Source: Prionace glauca (lineage: Eukaryota > Chordata > Chondrichthyes > Carcharhiniformes > Carcharhinidae). From it: DNA of 64,000 nt. Below, piece by piece: positions 1-9,589 of this stretch. Position numbers and translations under genes: made by a program. Under the pieces are notes generated by a model. It was not told the origin of the DNA and searched no databases. It saw nothing but the letters and a program-made list of their open reading frames with translations. Position 1 is the stretch's first letter. Every line of letters begins with the position of its first letter. The stretch lies in contig CM075760.1 of assembly GCA_037974335.1 (NCBI GenBank), forward strand, positions 37,519,609 to 37,583,608. Direction: 5' to 3'.

Positions 1-328
1 ATAGGGTGGACTCTCAGAGGCTATTTCCCCGGGTTGAAATGGTCGCTACGAGAGGACACAGATTTAAGGTGCGGGGAGGGAAGTACAGAGGTGATGTTAG
101 GGGTAAGTTTTTCACTCAGAGGGTAGTGAGTGATTGGAATCGGCTGCCGTCGTCGGTGGTGGAGGCGAACTCGCTGGGGTCTTTTAAAAGACTTCTGGAT
201 GAGTATATGGGGTTTAATGGGATTGGGGGTTATAGATAGGTCTATAGATTGGTGGGGTTGATGCGATCGGCGCAACTCGAGGGCCGAAGGGCCTGTTTGT
301 GCTGTAATGTTCTATGTTCTATGTTCTA
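1..328 (+). mobile_element. CR1 LINE 3' end (tail type C)
   Basis: The frame at 6-239 encodes the last part of a CR1 ORF2: the motifs TRGHRFKVRGG, FFTQRVVSDWNRLP and FKRLLDEYM are typical CR1 C-terminal signatures. A short 3' UTR follows with the segment GGCCGAAGGGCCTGT and ends in repeats of GTTCTATGTTCTAT. The 5' part lies outside the window or is truncated. I call this tail type C; other copies lie at 9.6, 15.6, 34.4 and 39.2 kb. Confidence 0.85.
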
Positions 329-825
329 TAAATACTAGGAAGACAACCCATTGTCTTCGGTCCACCCTAAAAAATCCACTCTGTCACCAGCAACTCTATC
401 CTTCTTCCCAGTAACGTATCTGACCTGAATCAGGCTGTTCACAACCCTGGTGAAATATTTCACCCCAAGATGAGCTTCCAGCCACACATCATCATCATCA
501 AGACTGTCTATTTCCACCTCAGTAACATCACCCAATTCCACCCCAGTCTCAGCTCATCTGGAACTCTCATCCATTCCATTGTGATGTAAAATTCAGGGGA
601 ATGAGAATATAGAGGGGTAATTGGATCATCTGAATTACTCCAAAGAGGGTTGGCATGGATTTGAGTTGCCAGATGGATTCCTTCTGTGTTGTAATGTCTC
701 CATCAGTGGAAATAGGTAACGTTGACACAGTGCCTTTTCAAGACAAAAATAGGGAATCATAAATAACATAGCACGTACATACAACTACATTAAACACATC
801 TCTGTCCCAGGTGAATTTACAGTTC
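329..825. other. Intergenic, no gene recognised
   Basis: A 68-codon open frame on the minus strand (335-541) has no recognisable domain. The text resembles decayed interspersed repeat, but I cannot assign a family. No RNA gene or regulatory motif was recognised. Confidence 0.4.
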
Positions 826-1320
826 ATTTAAGAACATAACATAAGAACATAAGAAATAGGAGCAGGAGTAGGCCATCTGGCCCTTCGAGCCTGCCCCGCC
901 ATTCAATAAGATCATGGCTGATCTGTCGTGGCTCAGCTCCACCTTCCGGCCCTCTCCCCATAACCCTTAATCCCTTCTCTTATCAAAAACCCATCAACCC
1001 GTTTCTTAAAAATATTTAGCGAGGCAGCCTCCACCACTTCAACGGGCAGAGAATTCCAGAGATTCACCACCCTTTGAGTGAAGAAGTTCCTCCTCAACTC
1101 TGTTCTAAACCGCCCCCCCCCCCCCTTTATCTTGAGGCTGTGCCCCCTAGTCCTACTGTCTTTTTTGAGCGGGAAGAGTCTCTCCACCTCTGTCCTATCC
1201 ATCCCATTCATCATCTTATACGTCTCAATGAGATCTCCCCTCATTCTTCTAAACTCTAACGAGTACAAGCCTAGTTTATTCAGTCTCTCCTCATAGCTCA
1301 ATCCCCTCAGCAAAGTCAGA
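826..1320 (-). mobile_element. CR1 LINE 3' end (tail type B)
   Basis: The minus strand encodes 126 residues (933-1313) beginning LRGLSYEERLNKLGLYSLEF, the C-terminus of CR1 ORF2. A 3' UTR follows (ATGGCCTACTCCTGCTCC) with a tail of TTCTTATG repeats at 826-860. A poly-C run at 1112-1125 sits inside the coding part. The body is close to the copies at 5.7 and 49.2 kb, so it looks young. It sits next to DNA paralogous to the Ig J-C intron. Confidence 0.85.
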
Positions 1321-1734
1321 ATCTTGATGAGCCATGATCAAAATGAATGGTGGAACTCAACCTTCAGGGTCAAAGGGCTGAATGCCCTACTCCTGCTTCT
1401 ATTTTCTACGTTTTGACATCACGATTTGACAATAATTATGAACTTAACTTTGTTTCCCGATTAAAACCAACATACACCTTAGAGCTTCTGTTCCTTCTAT
1501 CATTTGGGAATCGCCATCTCTGCAGGAATTCACATGACTGTCTCCACCTCTATCAGATTAGAAAGAAAAACATTTTGATGCCATCGTAATGACAAACCAT
1601 TCATTGGATTAACAGAAAAGTAAAAAGATTTTCTCCATTTTATCAGCCACTATATTTTTTTCAAACAACAACATTTTCTGATAAAGAAATTATCTATTCA
1701 TAGCATCCGCTCACCCGATGAAGGAGCAGCGCTC

Positions 1735-1795
1735 TGAAATCTAGTGCTGCCAAATAAACCTGTTGGACTTTAACCTGGTGTAGTGGAGCTTGTTC
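1735..1795. repeat. Terminal fragment of a Penelope-like repeat
   Basis: The block around CCAAATAAACCTGTTGGACT matches the right end of the element at 18570-19410 and also the fragment at 35640-35745. It was therefore present before the two J-C intron copies separated, or was carried along with the duplication. Confidence 0.5.
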
Positions 1796-2116
1796 CTGTT
1801 CCCACCCCAGGCCATCATCGTTATCTCCACATTGTGTTCAAACTGACTGATGCCCCTTCCTCTCTCCAACACCTTGCCTCGCACTCCATAAAACAAAAAA
1901 AAATGACTTTGCTTCAAAATACCTTTGCAATGAATACTTATAGAATGTCCATGAAACTCTAAATATAATTACCAATTCAAACAATTGGAACATTGACTCA
2001 TTGAAGGATCACGCACATTAATACAGCAGTTGGCCATTCGGGCCCTGAAGTTTTTTTTCCATCATTCAATAAGATTACAGATGAGCTGATTTTGGTTAAT
2101 TTTTCTTTAACTCCAT

Positions 2117-2545
2117 ATTCCACCTCTCCACTCCAATAACCCACTTTTTGCCCCTTCCTCTGGCTCTCTGCCCTTCTCTGTGATTCTTTACCTCCTTTCC
2201 CACGGATGTCTGCATGGCCACCCGGCTCCCTACACTTTCCCCCATCTTTCCACTCTCTCTCCGAGCTCTCTGCCATTTCCTTCAGCCCTCCAACCTTTCC
2301 CCAGCTCTCTGATCTCTGTCCCAGCTCCCTACTCACTTCCCCGGCTCGTCACCCTTTCCCCCGTGTCACCACCCTTTCCCACTGCTCTTTACCATTTGCT
2401 CCCAGCTCTCTGCCCTGGCTCTTTACACGTTCCCCCACCAGTCTACCCGTTCCTGGGCACTTCGACCTTTCTCCTGCTCTCTGCACTTTTCCTGGCTTTC
2501 TGCACTTTCCCCTAGGTCTCTGCCTTTCGCCATTTGGCCATTTGG
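2117..2545 (-). repeat. Purine-rich (coding strand) degenerate array, switch-like, paralogue of 36060-36740
   Basis: On the plus strand this is a degenerate tandem array of roughly 20-25 base units of the form GGCTCTCTGCCCTTTCCCC. Read in Ig coding sense it is G/A-rich (GGGGAAAGGGCAGAGAGCC). Four AGCT tetramers lie in CCGAGCTCTC or CCCAGCTC contexts. It sits at the same place in the paralogous intron as the array near CH1 of the intact cluster. Confidence 0.65.
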
Positions 2546-2600
2546 CTCTCCAGTCTGCTCTGTCTTTCATTTTGATCATGGCTAATCATCAAATTCAATT

Positions 2601-3435
2601 TCCTGATCCCCCTTCCCCCCCACCCCCAATATCCCTCAATCCCTTGTATCTAGTTTCTTCTTCAAATCACATGTGAACATGTACAGGTTCCTCGCCATAT
2701 GTGTATGTGTGTGTACATGTATGTTTGTGAGTATGCGGATGGGTGGTGGATGTTTCCGGCTCAGTCTGTGTGTCCCTGCCCCCATTCTCTGTGTCTCTGG
2801 AACACAGATTCTGCCTGAGCAGCTCAGCATCTGATCATTTTCCATTTCAATATCTGTCTTTTCCCCAGTGGGACTGAACTGTCTGGAAATCATGGGGGAA
2901 GGGAGCTCAGGGCCCAGTCCCTGCCACTGGGGGGGAGAGACACAGAGGGAGAGAGTGAGAGAGGAAGAGATTGGGATGATTAATAAGGATCAATGTTATC
3001 ACAAAACTGTGTGTAGCAGTGTGAAAGTAGCAGTCAGGCTCTGCTGTGTGAGAAATATCCGTCCCTCTCTCTCTCTGAGGGGGACACAGATTTAAAGGGA
3101 TTGGTGAAAGAACCAAAAGTGACACGAGGAAATTCTCTGTCCCAGCTTTTGGTCTCCTCTCCCGAATATCTCCCCTTGAGTCTGGCTGGGAGAATTTGGT
3201 TTTGGATGCCCCCCCCCCCCCCCCCCCCCCCCTGCCACCCACCCCGTGAAGTGTCTTTCAGACGTTCCATTCTGTTCCTGGTGCTACATTAATGCAAGTT
3301 GTTGTTGCTTTCCCAAGTCCCGTTCCCACATTCCGCCCTCTAACCCGGGGCCTTGCGAACATCCCCCAGTCGCAGTCACTCCAACATCAGTGGTTGTGTC
3401 TTCAGCTGGCAAGGCCCCTAACTGTGCAATTCCCC
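2601..3435. other. Intergenic, low-complexity patches, no gene recognised
   Basis: The stretch holds a short TG-rich patch near 2695-2735, purine-rich GAGAGAGA near 2935-2975 and a poly-C run at about 3208-3232. Open frames here are short and compositionally biased. I see no gene. Confidence 0.5.
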
Positions 3436-3439
3436 CCCG

Positions 3440-3795
3440 CTAAAGGGGAGGCGATGGCCCGAGTGGGATCATTGCTAGACTATTCATTCCAGAAACTCAG
3501 CTAATGTTCTGGGGACCCGGGTTCGAATCCCGCCACAGCAGGTGGTGGAATTTGAATTCAATAAAAAATATCTGGGATTAAGAATCTCCTGATGATCGAT
3601 GATCAGAAACACCCGTCTGGGTCACTAATGTCCTTTAGGGGGGGAAATCTGCCGTCCTTACCTGGTTTGGCTCCGTGTGACTCCAGATCCACAGCAATGT
3701 GGTTTACTCTGAACTGCCCTCAGGGACCGAGAGATGGGCAATAAATGGTGGGCCAGCCAGCGATGCCCAGTCCCATGAATAAACAAAAATCAAAC
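3440..3795 (+). mobile_element. tRNA-derived SINE, family 1
   Basis: The head contains a tRNA-like B box, GGTTCGAATCCCGCC at 3520-3534. A body follows (GTCACTAATGTCCTTTAG, CTGCCGTCCTTACCTGG, CCACAGCAATGTGG) and the 3' end is GGGCAATAAATGGTGG. The same element lies at about 33540-33850 and 58150-58440, so it is an interspersed family and not a tRNA gene. Confidence 0.75.
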
Positions 3796-4080
3796 CTCTC
3801 CATCTCACTCTCATTCCTCCTTGCTGATGCCTAACCAACATTTTATATAATTCCAGCATAACCTCCCCACTCTTAAACACAGTGTCTCGGCTAATAAAGA
3901 AGTGAACCGTGTGTCTCCTTAACCACTTTATCCACCATCACCCTCTGCTTCCTGCTACTCAGCTAATTCTGGATCCAATTTGACACTTTTCCTTGGATCC
4001 CATGGGATCTTAACTTTCCTATTAGTCTCCCGTGTGGGACCTTGTCAAAAGCCTTGTGAAGCCCAAGAAGACTGTGTCAG
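3796..4080 (-). mobile_element. LINE reverse-transcriptase fragment
   Basis: On the minus strand the bases near 4040-4066 give GCTTTTGACAAGGTCCC, the AFDKVP motif of CR1/L2 reverse transcriptases. Flanking text fits the same domain but is decayed. No intact frame remains. Confidence 0.55.
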
Positions 4081-4117
4081 AAGCATTGCCCTCATCTACA
4101 CATCTGGTCACATCTTT

Positions 4118-4285
4118 GAAAAAATGGTGCAGTTCTGGGATCCCCAGGATAGGAGGGATCAGGTAACACTGGGAATGGTACAGAGGAGATTTACCATGAT
4201 GTTACCTGGTCTGGAGAGTTTCACTTCATTGACTCATAGAATTCTTACAAAGCAGAAGGAGGACATTCCGCCTTTCAAATCGGAT
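4118..4285. mobile_element. CR1 scrap (+) joined to SINE tail (-)
   Basis: Bases 4118-4225 match the CR1 segment encoding the QFWxPxxRxD...VQRRFTMMLPGLE region on the plus strand. Bases 4226-4285 (CATAGAATTCTTACAAAGCA) look like a SINE family 2 tail on the minus strand. Both are short fragments. Confidence 0.55.
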
Positions 4286-4345
4286 GTTCCGCCAACGAGC
4301 AGTGGCCGGGCCTGAATGGGCAAGAGGTGACACTGGGCGGAGCAG
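4286..4345 (+). repeat. Direct duplicate of 5428-5490
   Basis: About 60 bases starting GATGTTCCGCCAACGAGCAG are repeated at 5428-5490 with few differences. The second copy lies in the CpG-rich patch, so this copy may be a detached piece of it. Confidence 0.7.
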
Positions 4346-4434
4346 CCTGATTTTTCCTGATGCTCCCCAAATTGACTTAGCAATACCCCCACCTGCCCCG
4401 TGTTCCCCCCAAAAACAATTGCCCCAGTGTCAGC

Positions 4435-4690
4435 ATGGTGGGACAGTGGTTAACACTGCAGCCTCACTGTGCTAGGGGCCTGTGGGTCATTTGCACGTTG
4501 TCCCCGTGTCTGTGTGGGTTTTCTCCAGTTTCCTTCCCCAGCCTGAAAGACGTGCTGGGTTAGGGGGCATTGGGCTGTGCTTAAATTCTCCCTCAGTGTT
4601 ACCCCAACAGGAATGTGGAGACTAGGGGAATTCTTACAGTAACTTCATTGCAGTGTTAATGTAAGCTGACTTATTAGTGACATTAATAAA
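4435..4690 (+). mobile_element. tRNA-derived SINE, family 2
   Basis: The head reads GGGACAGTGGTTAACACTGC, followed by the shark SINE body (CACGTTGTCCCCGTGTCTG, GTTTTCTCCAGTTTCC) and an AT-poor tail region. Other copies or pieces lie near 16640, 39130, 39960, 55850, 56100 and 58450. Confidence 0.7.
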
Positions 4691-4879
4691 TAACCTTAAA
4701 CTGCAGGTCTGGGTGCTGCTGTGACATTGCACCCTCTTGTTTAAACACTCTGCAATGCTGAGACTGGGGACAGGAGTGAACAACAGGGAGCAGCATTGCA
4801 GCTTCTCTCCCCCCATTGAAACTGGGATTGTTGCTCCATCTGCTGCACCATCCCCACCACATCCACTAGGGGGCAATGT

Positions 4880-5560
4880 GGACAATGGCCTGCAGGCAGA
4901 CCTCACTGCGCCTGCGCCACAATCACACCCACAGCCAGCGGCCATCTTGCGTTGCCAGGGGAGACGGCCGGCGGCCATCTTGCGTTGCCAGGGGAGACGA
5001 CGTCCCGCGCGCTGCTCTCTGGGGGAATTCCACTTCTGCACATGCGCCCAGACAGTTACATTTTAATTTTTAATATGTTGAATCTTGATGATTATTATTC
5101 ACATCCTCACCCGTCAGACTTTCGGTTCCTTCTCCATTCGGGAAAATCGTTTCTGTTTTTTATTCCGTCTGTTTTTCAATCACACCCGCGCGGTGCGCTC
5201 TGGGAAAATACTACCGGACATGCGCGGTTCCGCCACCTGCCTCTTTATAAAAATATGTATTTTATTTAATTTTAATTCCGCTCCGGGCGGGATTTCCGGG
5301 TGGGAATTTCTCTCACTTTCTACATTTCTGACCCGTCGCTTTTTCCTCCGGGGCAAGGGGGGGGGGGCGGAGAAGACGGTGACGTCACTGCAATATGGCG
5401 GCTGTCCCCGCCTGTTTTCAGGACCCGGATGTTCCGCCAACGAGCAGCGGCCGGGCCGGACTGGGCAAGAGGTGACACTGGGCGGAGCAGCGACCGGGCG
5501 TGTTACAGCGACCCCCGGTGGCCAGGAAGGGAAATTGCAGCAGCGCTGTCTCTGCCCAAA
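4880..5560. promoter_or_regulatory. CpG-rich promoter-like patch without a recognised gene
   Basis: The patch is strongly CpG-rich against AT-rich surroundings. It holds a tandem 29-base repeat at about 4939-4999 (GCGGCCATCTTGCGTTGCCA then GGGGAGACG, twice). That unit combines a YY1-type motif (GCGGCCATCTT) with an X-box/RFX-like motif (GTTGCCAGGGGAGAC). Other motifs are an NRF1-like TGCGCCTGCGC near 4908, a second GGCGG/YY1-type site (AATATGGCGGC) near 5392 and a perfect CRE, TGACGTCA, near 5381. These resemble a TATA-less vertebrate promoter, but no adjacent gene was recognised. It could belong to a lost gene, a non-coding RNA or the 5' end of a repeat. Confidence 0.45.
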
Positions 5561-5744
5561 CGCTTCCCCAGTTCAGCTGCTCAGAGACACTGGGAACCTC
5601 TTCAACTGGAAACTTCAGCTTCTCACATTCACCCCCTGTGTTCAGCCATTGTTTAATAGACAACCTCTGTAGTGAAATCAGAAACAACTTGTCCACATTA
5701 AAAGGGGATGGGAATCTGAACCATTCTGCTCAAAAGGCTCTGCT

Positions 5745-6665
5745 TGATTGGGAGAAAGGCAAATTGTGCAGAGGGTGTGGAGAGTCTGCAGAAGGATCTA
5801 GATAGGCTGGGCGAATGGGCCAGGAAATGGCAAATGGAATATAATGTTGGCAAGTGTGAGGTGGTCTACTTTGGTAGGAAGAATGGTAGGAAGGGATATT
5901 ACTTACGTGGCGAAAAACTGCAGCAGGCGACGGTGCAGAGGGACCTCGGGGTCCTTGTGCATGAGTCGCAAAAACCCAGCTTACAGGTGCAGCAGGTGGT
6001 CAGGAAGGCGAATGGGATGCTGGCCTTCATAGCGAAGGGGATTGAATATAAAAGTAGGGAGGTCTTGCTGCAGCTGTATAGGGCATTGGTGGGGCCGCAG
6101 CTGGAGTACTGTGTGCAGTTTTGGGCGCCGCACCTGCGCAAGGATATTTTGGCCCTGGAGGGAGTGCAGAGGAGGTTTACTAGGCTGATAACGGAGTTGA
6201 GGGGATTGAGCTATGAGGAGAGGCTGAATAAACTAGGCTTGTACTCGTTAGAGTTTAGAAGAATGAGGGGAGATCTCATTGAGACGTAAAAGATGATGAA
6301 TGGGATGGATAGGAGAGGTGGAGAGACTCTTCCCGCTCAAAAAAGACAGTAAGACTAGGGGGCACAGCTTCAAGATAAAGGGGAGGCGGTTTAGAATAGA
6401 GTTGAGGAGGAACTTCTTCACTCAAAGGGTGGTGAATCTCTGGAATTCTCTGCCCGTTGAAGTGGTGGAGGCTGCCTCGCTAAATATTTTTATGAAGCGG
6501 GTTGATGGGTTCTTGATAAGAGAGGGGATTAAGAGTTATGGGGAGAGGGTGGGAAGGTGGAACTGAGCCACGGCAGATCAGCCATGATCTTATTGAATGG
6601 CGGGGCAGGCTCGAAGGGCTAGATGGCCTACTCCTGCTCTTATTTCTTATGTTTTTATGTTCTTG
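5745..6665 (+). mobile_element. CR1 LINE, 5'-truncated (tail type B), young
   Basis: From about 5745 the text follows 50333-51250 almost base for base. Frame 5744-6289 encodes RT C-terminal sequence from ANCAEGVESLQKDLDRLGEW to MRGDLIET. There TAT of the 49 kb copy has become a TAA stop (6286-6288), and a small deletion near 6312 shifts the frame. 6300-6566 then carries the last 80 or so residues. The TTCTTATG-type tail ends at about 6665. It is a dead but recent copy of the 49 kb element's subfamily. Confidence 0.9.
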
Positions 6666-6834
6666 CCTTGAAATTTCAATTGAAATGTTCAAGATGAGAA
6701 TTTATAGATACAAGTCATGTTGTATGTGGAACGCTCATGATGCCACAATAAGATCAGTACAGACATCTCACAGGGCTGTGTGAGTGGAGAAGGTGTCAGA
6801 GATGGAGTGGTTAAATACAGAGCTACAGGATCTG

Positions 6835-7180
6835 AAGCTCAGTTTTGGGCAAAGAAAAATTGCAGTACAAAGAACAGAGAAAATTACAGCCCAGGATCAT
6901 ACCTTTCGGCCCTTCAAACCTTCACTGACCATGCTGTCCGACTTAACTAAAACCCCCTAACCTTCCGGGATCATATCCCTCTATTCCCATCCGATTTATG
7001 TATTTGTCAAGTGATGTAAAAGTCACAACTGCATCCGCTTCTACTATCTCTCCCCGGCAGCGAGTTCCAGGAACCCACTACTCTCTGTGCAAACAATCTG
7101 CCATGTCCATCTACTTTAAACCTTGCACTCGCACCTTAAAGCATGCCTTCATCGGCCGGGGCATTTTGTTCCTGAACATT
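6835..7180 (-). mobile_element. CR1 LINE 3' part, decayed
   Basis: The minus strand matches the CR1 C-terminus, where the plus text CAGCGAGTTCCAGGAACCCA corresponds to the WxxLP region. Text such as CATATCCCTCTATTCCCATC fits the CR1 3' region. No intact frame remains, so this is an older insertion than its neighbours. Confidence 0.6.
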
Positions 7181-7182
7181 AT

Positions 7183-7520
7183 CTGAATCTCGATGTTACA
7201 CCCATAGTATCTTCGCTCTGGCCTCGGCCTCAAATGCTTTATGTCAAATAAGAAATGATAAATTGTTTGATGCATTGCCAGGAAAGCAACGTTCCTACTT
7301 TGACACCTGCACATATCAGCAAGTCATCCAGTCTACAAGACAATTTAATAGGTTTAGGTGCAGACTAACATAGTTAATCACCATCTGAAACATGCTAGGG
7401 TGAGGGAAGTCTGTATGATTTCAGTTTGGTGCTGAATATTATCAGAATCTCGATGTTACAGTCATATTATCTTTGCTCTGACCTCAGCTTGGAATGCTTT
7501 CTCCAAAATCAGAAATGCTG
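7183..7520. repeat. About 85 bp direct repeat, two copies
   Basis: Bases 7183-7265 and 7438-7520 share GAATCTCGATGTTACA, ATCTT(C/T)GCTCTG, ACCTC or GCCTC and ATGCTTT in the same order. The origin is unknown. Confidence 0.6.
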
Positions 7521-7821
7521 AATTTTATGAAAATATTTACAAAATTCTGTAAAATCTCTAAGCCATGTTGAATTCTGTCCAAACTGTATTCGAGTTTAGC
7601 ATTTATTTAATATCCTAATCTTATTGAATGACTTTTTTCCCGGAAAAAAATAACTTAAAATAGTCGGTTGCTGTTCATTAGCAATCTCCTAACATTACTT
7701 TCTCCAGAGAAGCTGAAAATATGCTTGCCAGCATTTGTCTGAATAAGTATAAAGCTATTAAATAACTTTTTCATCGAAAGTAACAAGGAATTTGTGAACA
7801 CCTTTTAAAGGTTTGCATTAA
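7521..7821. other. Intergenic, AT-rich, nothing recognised
   Basis: AT-rich single-copy-looking sequence with no open frame, RNA gene or repeat family that I could recognise. Confidence 0.5.
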
Positions 7822-7879
7822 GCGAACCAGGAATCTTCTGATCCGTAGTCAGACGCGTTACCCATTGCGCCACCGGCCC
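7822..7879 (-). pseudogene. tRNA-Arg(ACG), 3'-truncated
   Basis: The minus strand starts GGGCCGGTGGCGCAATGGGT, followed by the anticodon arm CGTCTGACTACGGATCAGA (anticodon ACG) and a variable/T-arm start, as in vertebrate tRNA-Arg(ACG). After GGTTCGC the T-arm and acceptor 3' strand are replaced by unrelated sequence. The acceptor stem cannot close, so it is very probably non-functional. Confidence 0.75.
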
Positions 7880-8148
7880 ACATGGGAAAGTGGGATAGTT
7901 GTTACATATTAGCTCGACGTTTCGAAAGTTTCAGGCAGAAACATTGTTAAAAAGTTTGCGTTTGCTTGTGAGGAAAAGGTCAATTATTGAGATTGTCTTT
8001 ATTCATTTACGATCATCTCTAATTGCCCTTGAATTGAGTAACAGCAGTTGAACGGGCTGGCAAATTCTCCTCTCGATTCGGACTTGGTGATAAACTTAAA
8101 TGAAACGTCCTTCAGCCAATCCATCATCTGTATTTGCAAATTAAAACA

Positions 8149-8220
8149 AGGTTCTGCCGAGATTTGAACTCGGATCGCTGGATTCAGAGTCCAGAGTGCT
8201 CACCATTACACCACAGAACC
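8149..8220 (-). tRNA. tRNA-Gln(CTG)
   Basis: A complete 72-base cloverleaf on the minus strand. The acceptor GGTTCTG pairs with CAGAACC, the D-arm has GTGTAATGGTGAGCAC, the anticodon stem-loop TCTGGA-CTCTGAA-TCCAG carries anticodon CTG, and the T-arm has GTTCAAATC. The body matches vertebrate tRNA-Gln except for compensated acceptor changes. A TTTT run for Pol III termination lies 3 bases downstream (8143-8146). It reads glutamine codon CAG and looks functional. Confidence 0.92.
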
Positions 8221-8612
8221 CAATACAAAGTGATAATTTGAAAATCGTGGATCAATACTTGTGCCAATTTGAACAGCAGGGAGAAATATCAGCCCCGTTG
8301 CACAATTCATATTTACATTACCCTTGCTGGTTCCTCCTGTAAAAGCGAGTAGGCTCCCTTCCACTGCATTAAATTTCACTGTAACTGATCACATTCAAAC
8401 ACCAATGTTTGTATCGAACTGACATAAACCTTACTGCAGTAAATCCACTGAACAACATCAGCTTATCACAGCTCTGCTTTCATCACACTGGAAGCCAGTG
8501 TGAAAATATAAACAATTTCAAATCTTAACAGACAGGAAGGAGTGTGTGAGTGCGGGCAATTGGCGCTGTGCACATTCCTGTAACCAGTATCTGGGAGAAT
8601 CCGGCAGATGGG

Positions 8613-8650
8613 ATCCTGGGGGTCTCGTGGTTAGGATTCAGCGCTTTCAG
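8613..8650 (+). pseudogene. tRNA-Glu-like 5' half remnant
   Basis: The text TCCTGGGGGTCTCGTGGTTA followed by GGATTCAGCGCT resembles the 5' half of tRNA-Glu (acceptor, D-arm and start of the anticodon stem). The 3' half is not recognisable. It could also be a SINE head, but the A-box spacing fits tRNA-Glu. Confidence 0.45.
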
Positions 8651-8689
8651 ATGTCACAGACTGGCCTCGATATATGAAGATTTAATGCG

Positions 8690-8828
8690 TGTTTTTAACA
8701 GAAGAGTAAAAAGCTTTGGGGTTTTCCTTTATCCGACTTGCCAAGGACTTCTCATGTCCCCTACTTGCTCTCCTAAGCCCTATTTTTTAACTCATTCCGA
8801 ACAAACTTGGAACCCTATATAGGTGTTA
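8690..8828 (-). mobile_element. CR1 scrap
   Basis: The plus text CTTTGGGGTTTTCCTTTAT with GCCAAGGACTTCTCATGTCC parallels 23395-23480 of the large minus-strand CR1, the linker between endonuclease and RT. It is decayed and short. Confidence 0.5.
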
Positions 8829-9270
8829 TCAAGTGTAGAAAGTGGAAGTTTGGCCTGGTGTCGCACTGGGTCGCAGCTTTGAAGAAATGTAGTAACTTAA
8901 AGCTTTTGCAGACATTCATGATGTGTATTGTGGTGATATGAGTTGAGTGGAAGAGACAGTGTGCAAGTAATTTGAACACGTTTTAAGTGTGTTTAGACTG
9001 ATGTGGTGAAAGCAGAGGCATATTTGGGAGAGTGAGGCTGTGTGAGAGGGGCCTGTTGCAGAGTGTTTGTGTTTTGGAGGAAGGGTGAAAGTTTGAGATG
9101 CGGTTGTGAATGAAAGGAAGGTGTTGAACAGCATGAAAGGCTTGTGCGATGTTGCGTCTGAGATTTGAGTGAGAGCATTTGTGGGCATTTGGGGAATGAA
9201 AGGATAAAGTAAGGAAATTACAATGCTGCTGAGTGTAAAGGAAGAGTGAGCATGTGGGAATAGCTTTAGC
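8829..9270. other. Intergenic, GT/GA-biased, nothing recognised
   Basis: Purine-biased on the plus strand (GTGTGAGAGG, GGAAGGTGTTG). A 158-codon open frame on the opposite strand (8916-9392) is a by-product of that composition and runs over the tRNA-Gly. No gene is supported. Confidence 0.5.
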
Positions 9271-9277
9271 AAGAGCA

Positions 9278-9348
9278 GCATTGGTGGTTCAGTGGTAGAA
9301 TTCTCGCTTCCCACGCAGGAGACTCGGGTTCGATTCCCGGCCAATGCA
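9278..9348 (+). tRNA. tRNA-Gly(CCC), one anticodon-stem mismatch
   Basis: A 71-base tRNA: acceptor GCATTGG pairs with CCAATGC, the discriminator is A, the D-arm is TGGTTCAGTGGTAGAA, and the loop TTCCCAC has anticodon CCC. The T-arm CGGGTTCGATTCCCG is perfect. The anticodon stem CTCGC/GCAGG has one C-A mismatch where the usual tRNA has C-G. No TTTT run follows at once (CCTTCTTTCTCC). It may be functional or in early decay. Confidence 0.8.
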
Positions 9349-9589
9349 AAGTCCCTTCTTTCTCCGTTCGCTCTGTTTATTGAAGTGAACATCCTATTAA
9401 AATTAGGAGAAAATAAGGAGCAATATTAAATCTTGGAAGAAATCCTGAGAGAAATGGGTCGCAATATTCGGAAGCAGCTGTCGTGGTGAATGGTGTTATT
9501 GATGATTGAGTGGCAAGTATTGGATCGTGAGGCTACTTGTGGTTCGTTCCCTTGCCTCCTGTTGAATTCCTCCCTGTGATAAGAGACAG

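Larger units (their letters stand above)
1321..2600 (-). other. Paralogue of the IgH J-C intron (second cluster remnant)
   Basis: This stretch aligns by eye with 35160-36770, the CH1-proximal part of the intact cluster's J-C intron. Shared blocks, in the same order, include a CTTCTATTTTCTA block, TATCATTTGGGAAT, a CCAAATAAACCTGTTGGACT block, CATTGAAGGATCA, a CCATTCGG..CCCTGAAG block, GATTACAGAT and then the pyrimidine array. No CH1 exon is seen below 1320, where a CR1 copy begins. I infer part of another, broken or truncated IgH cluster in the same orientation. Confidence 0.7.

Noticed and set aside
335-541. 68-codon acidic frame on the minus strand
   Set aside because: No recognisable domain, no splice or promoter context, repeat-like surroundings.
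3520-3534. tRNA-like B box as a tRNA gene
   Set aside because: No closing acceptor or anticodon stem; the same text recurs at 33.6 and 58.2 kb as a SINE head.
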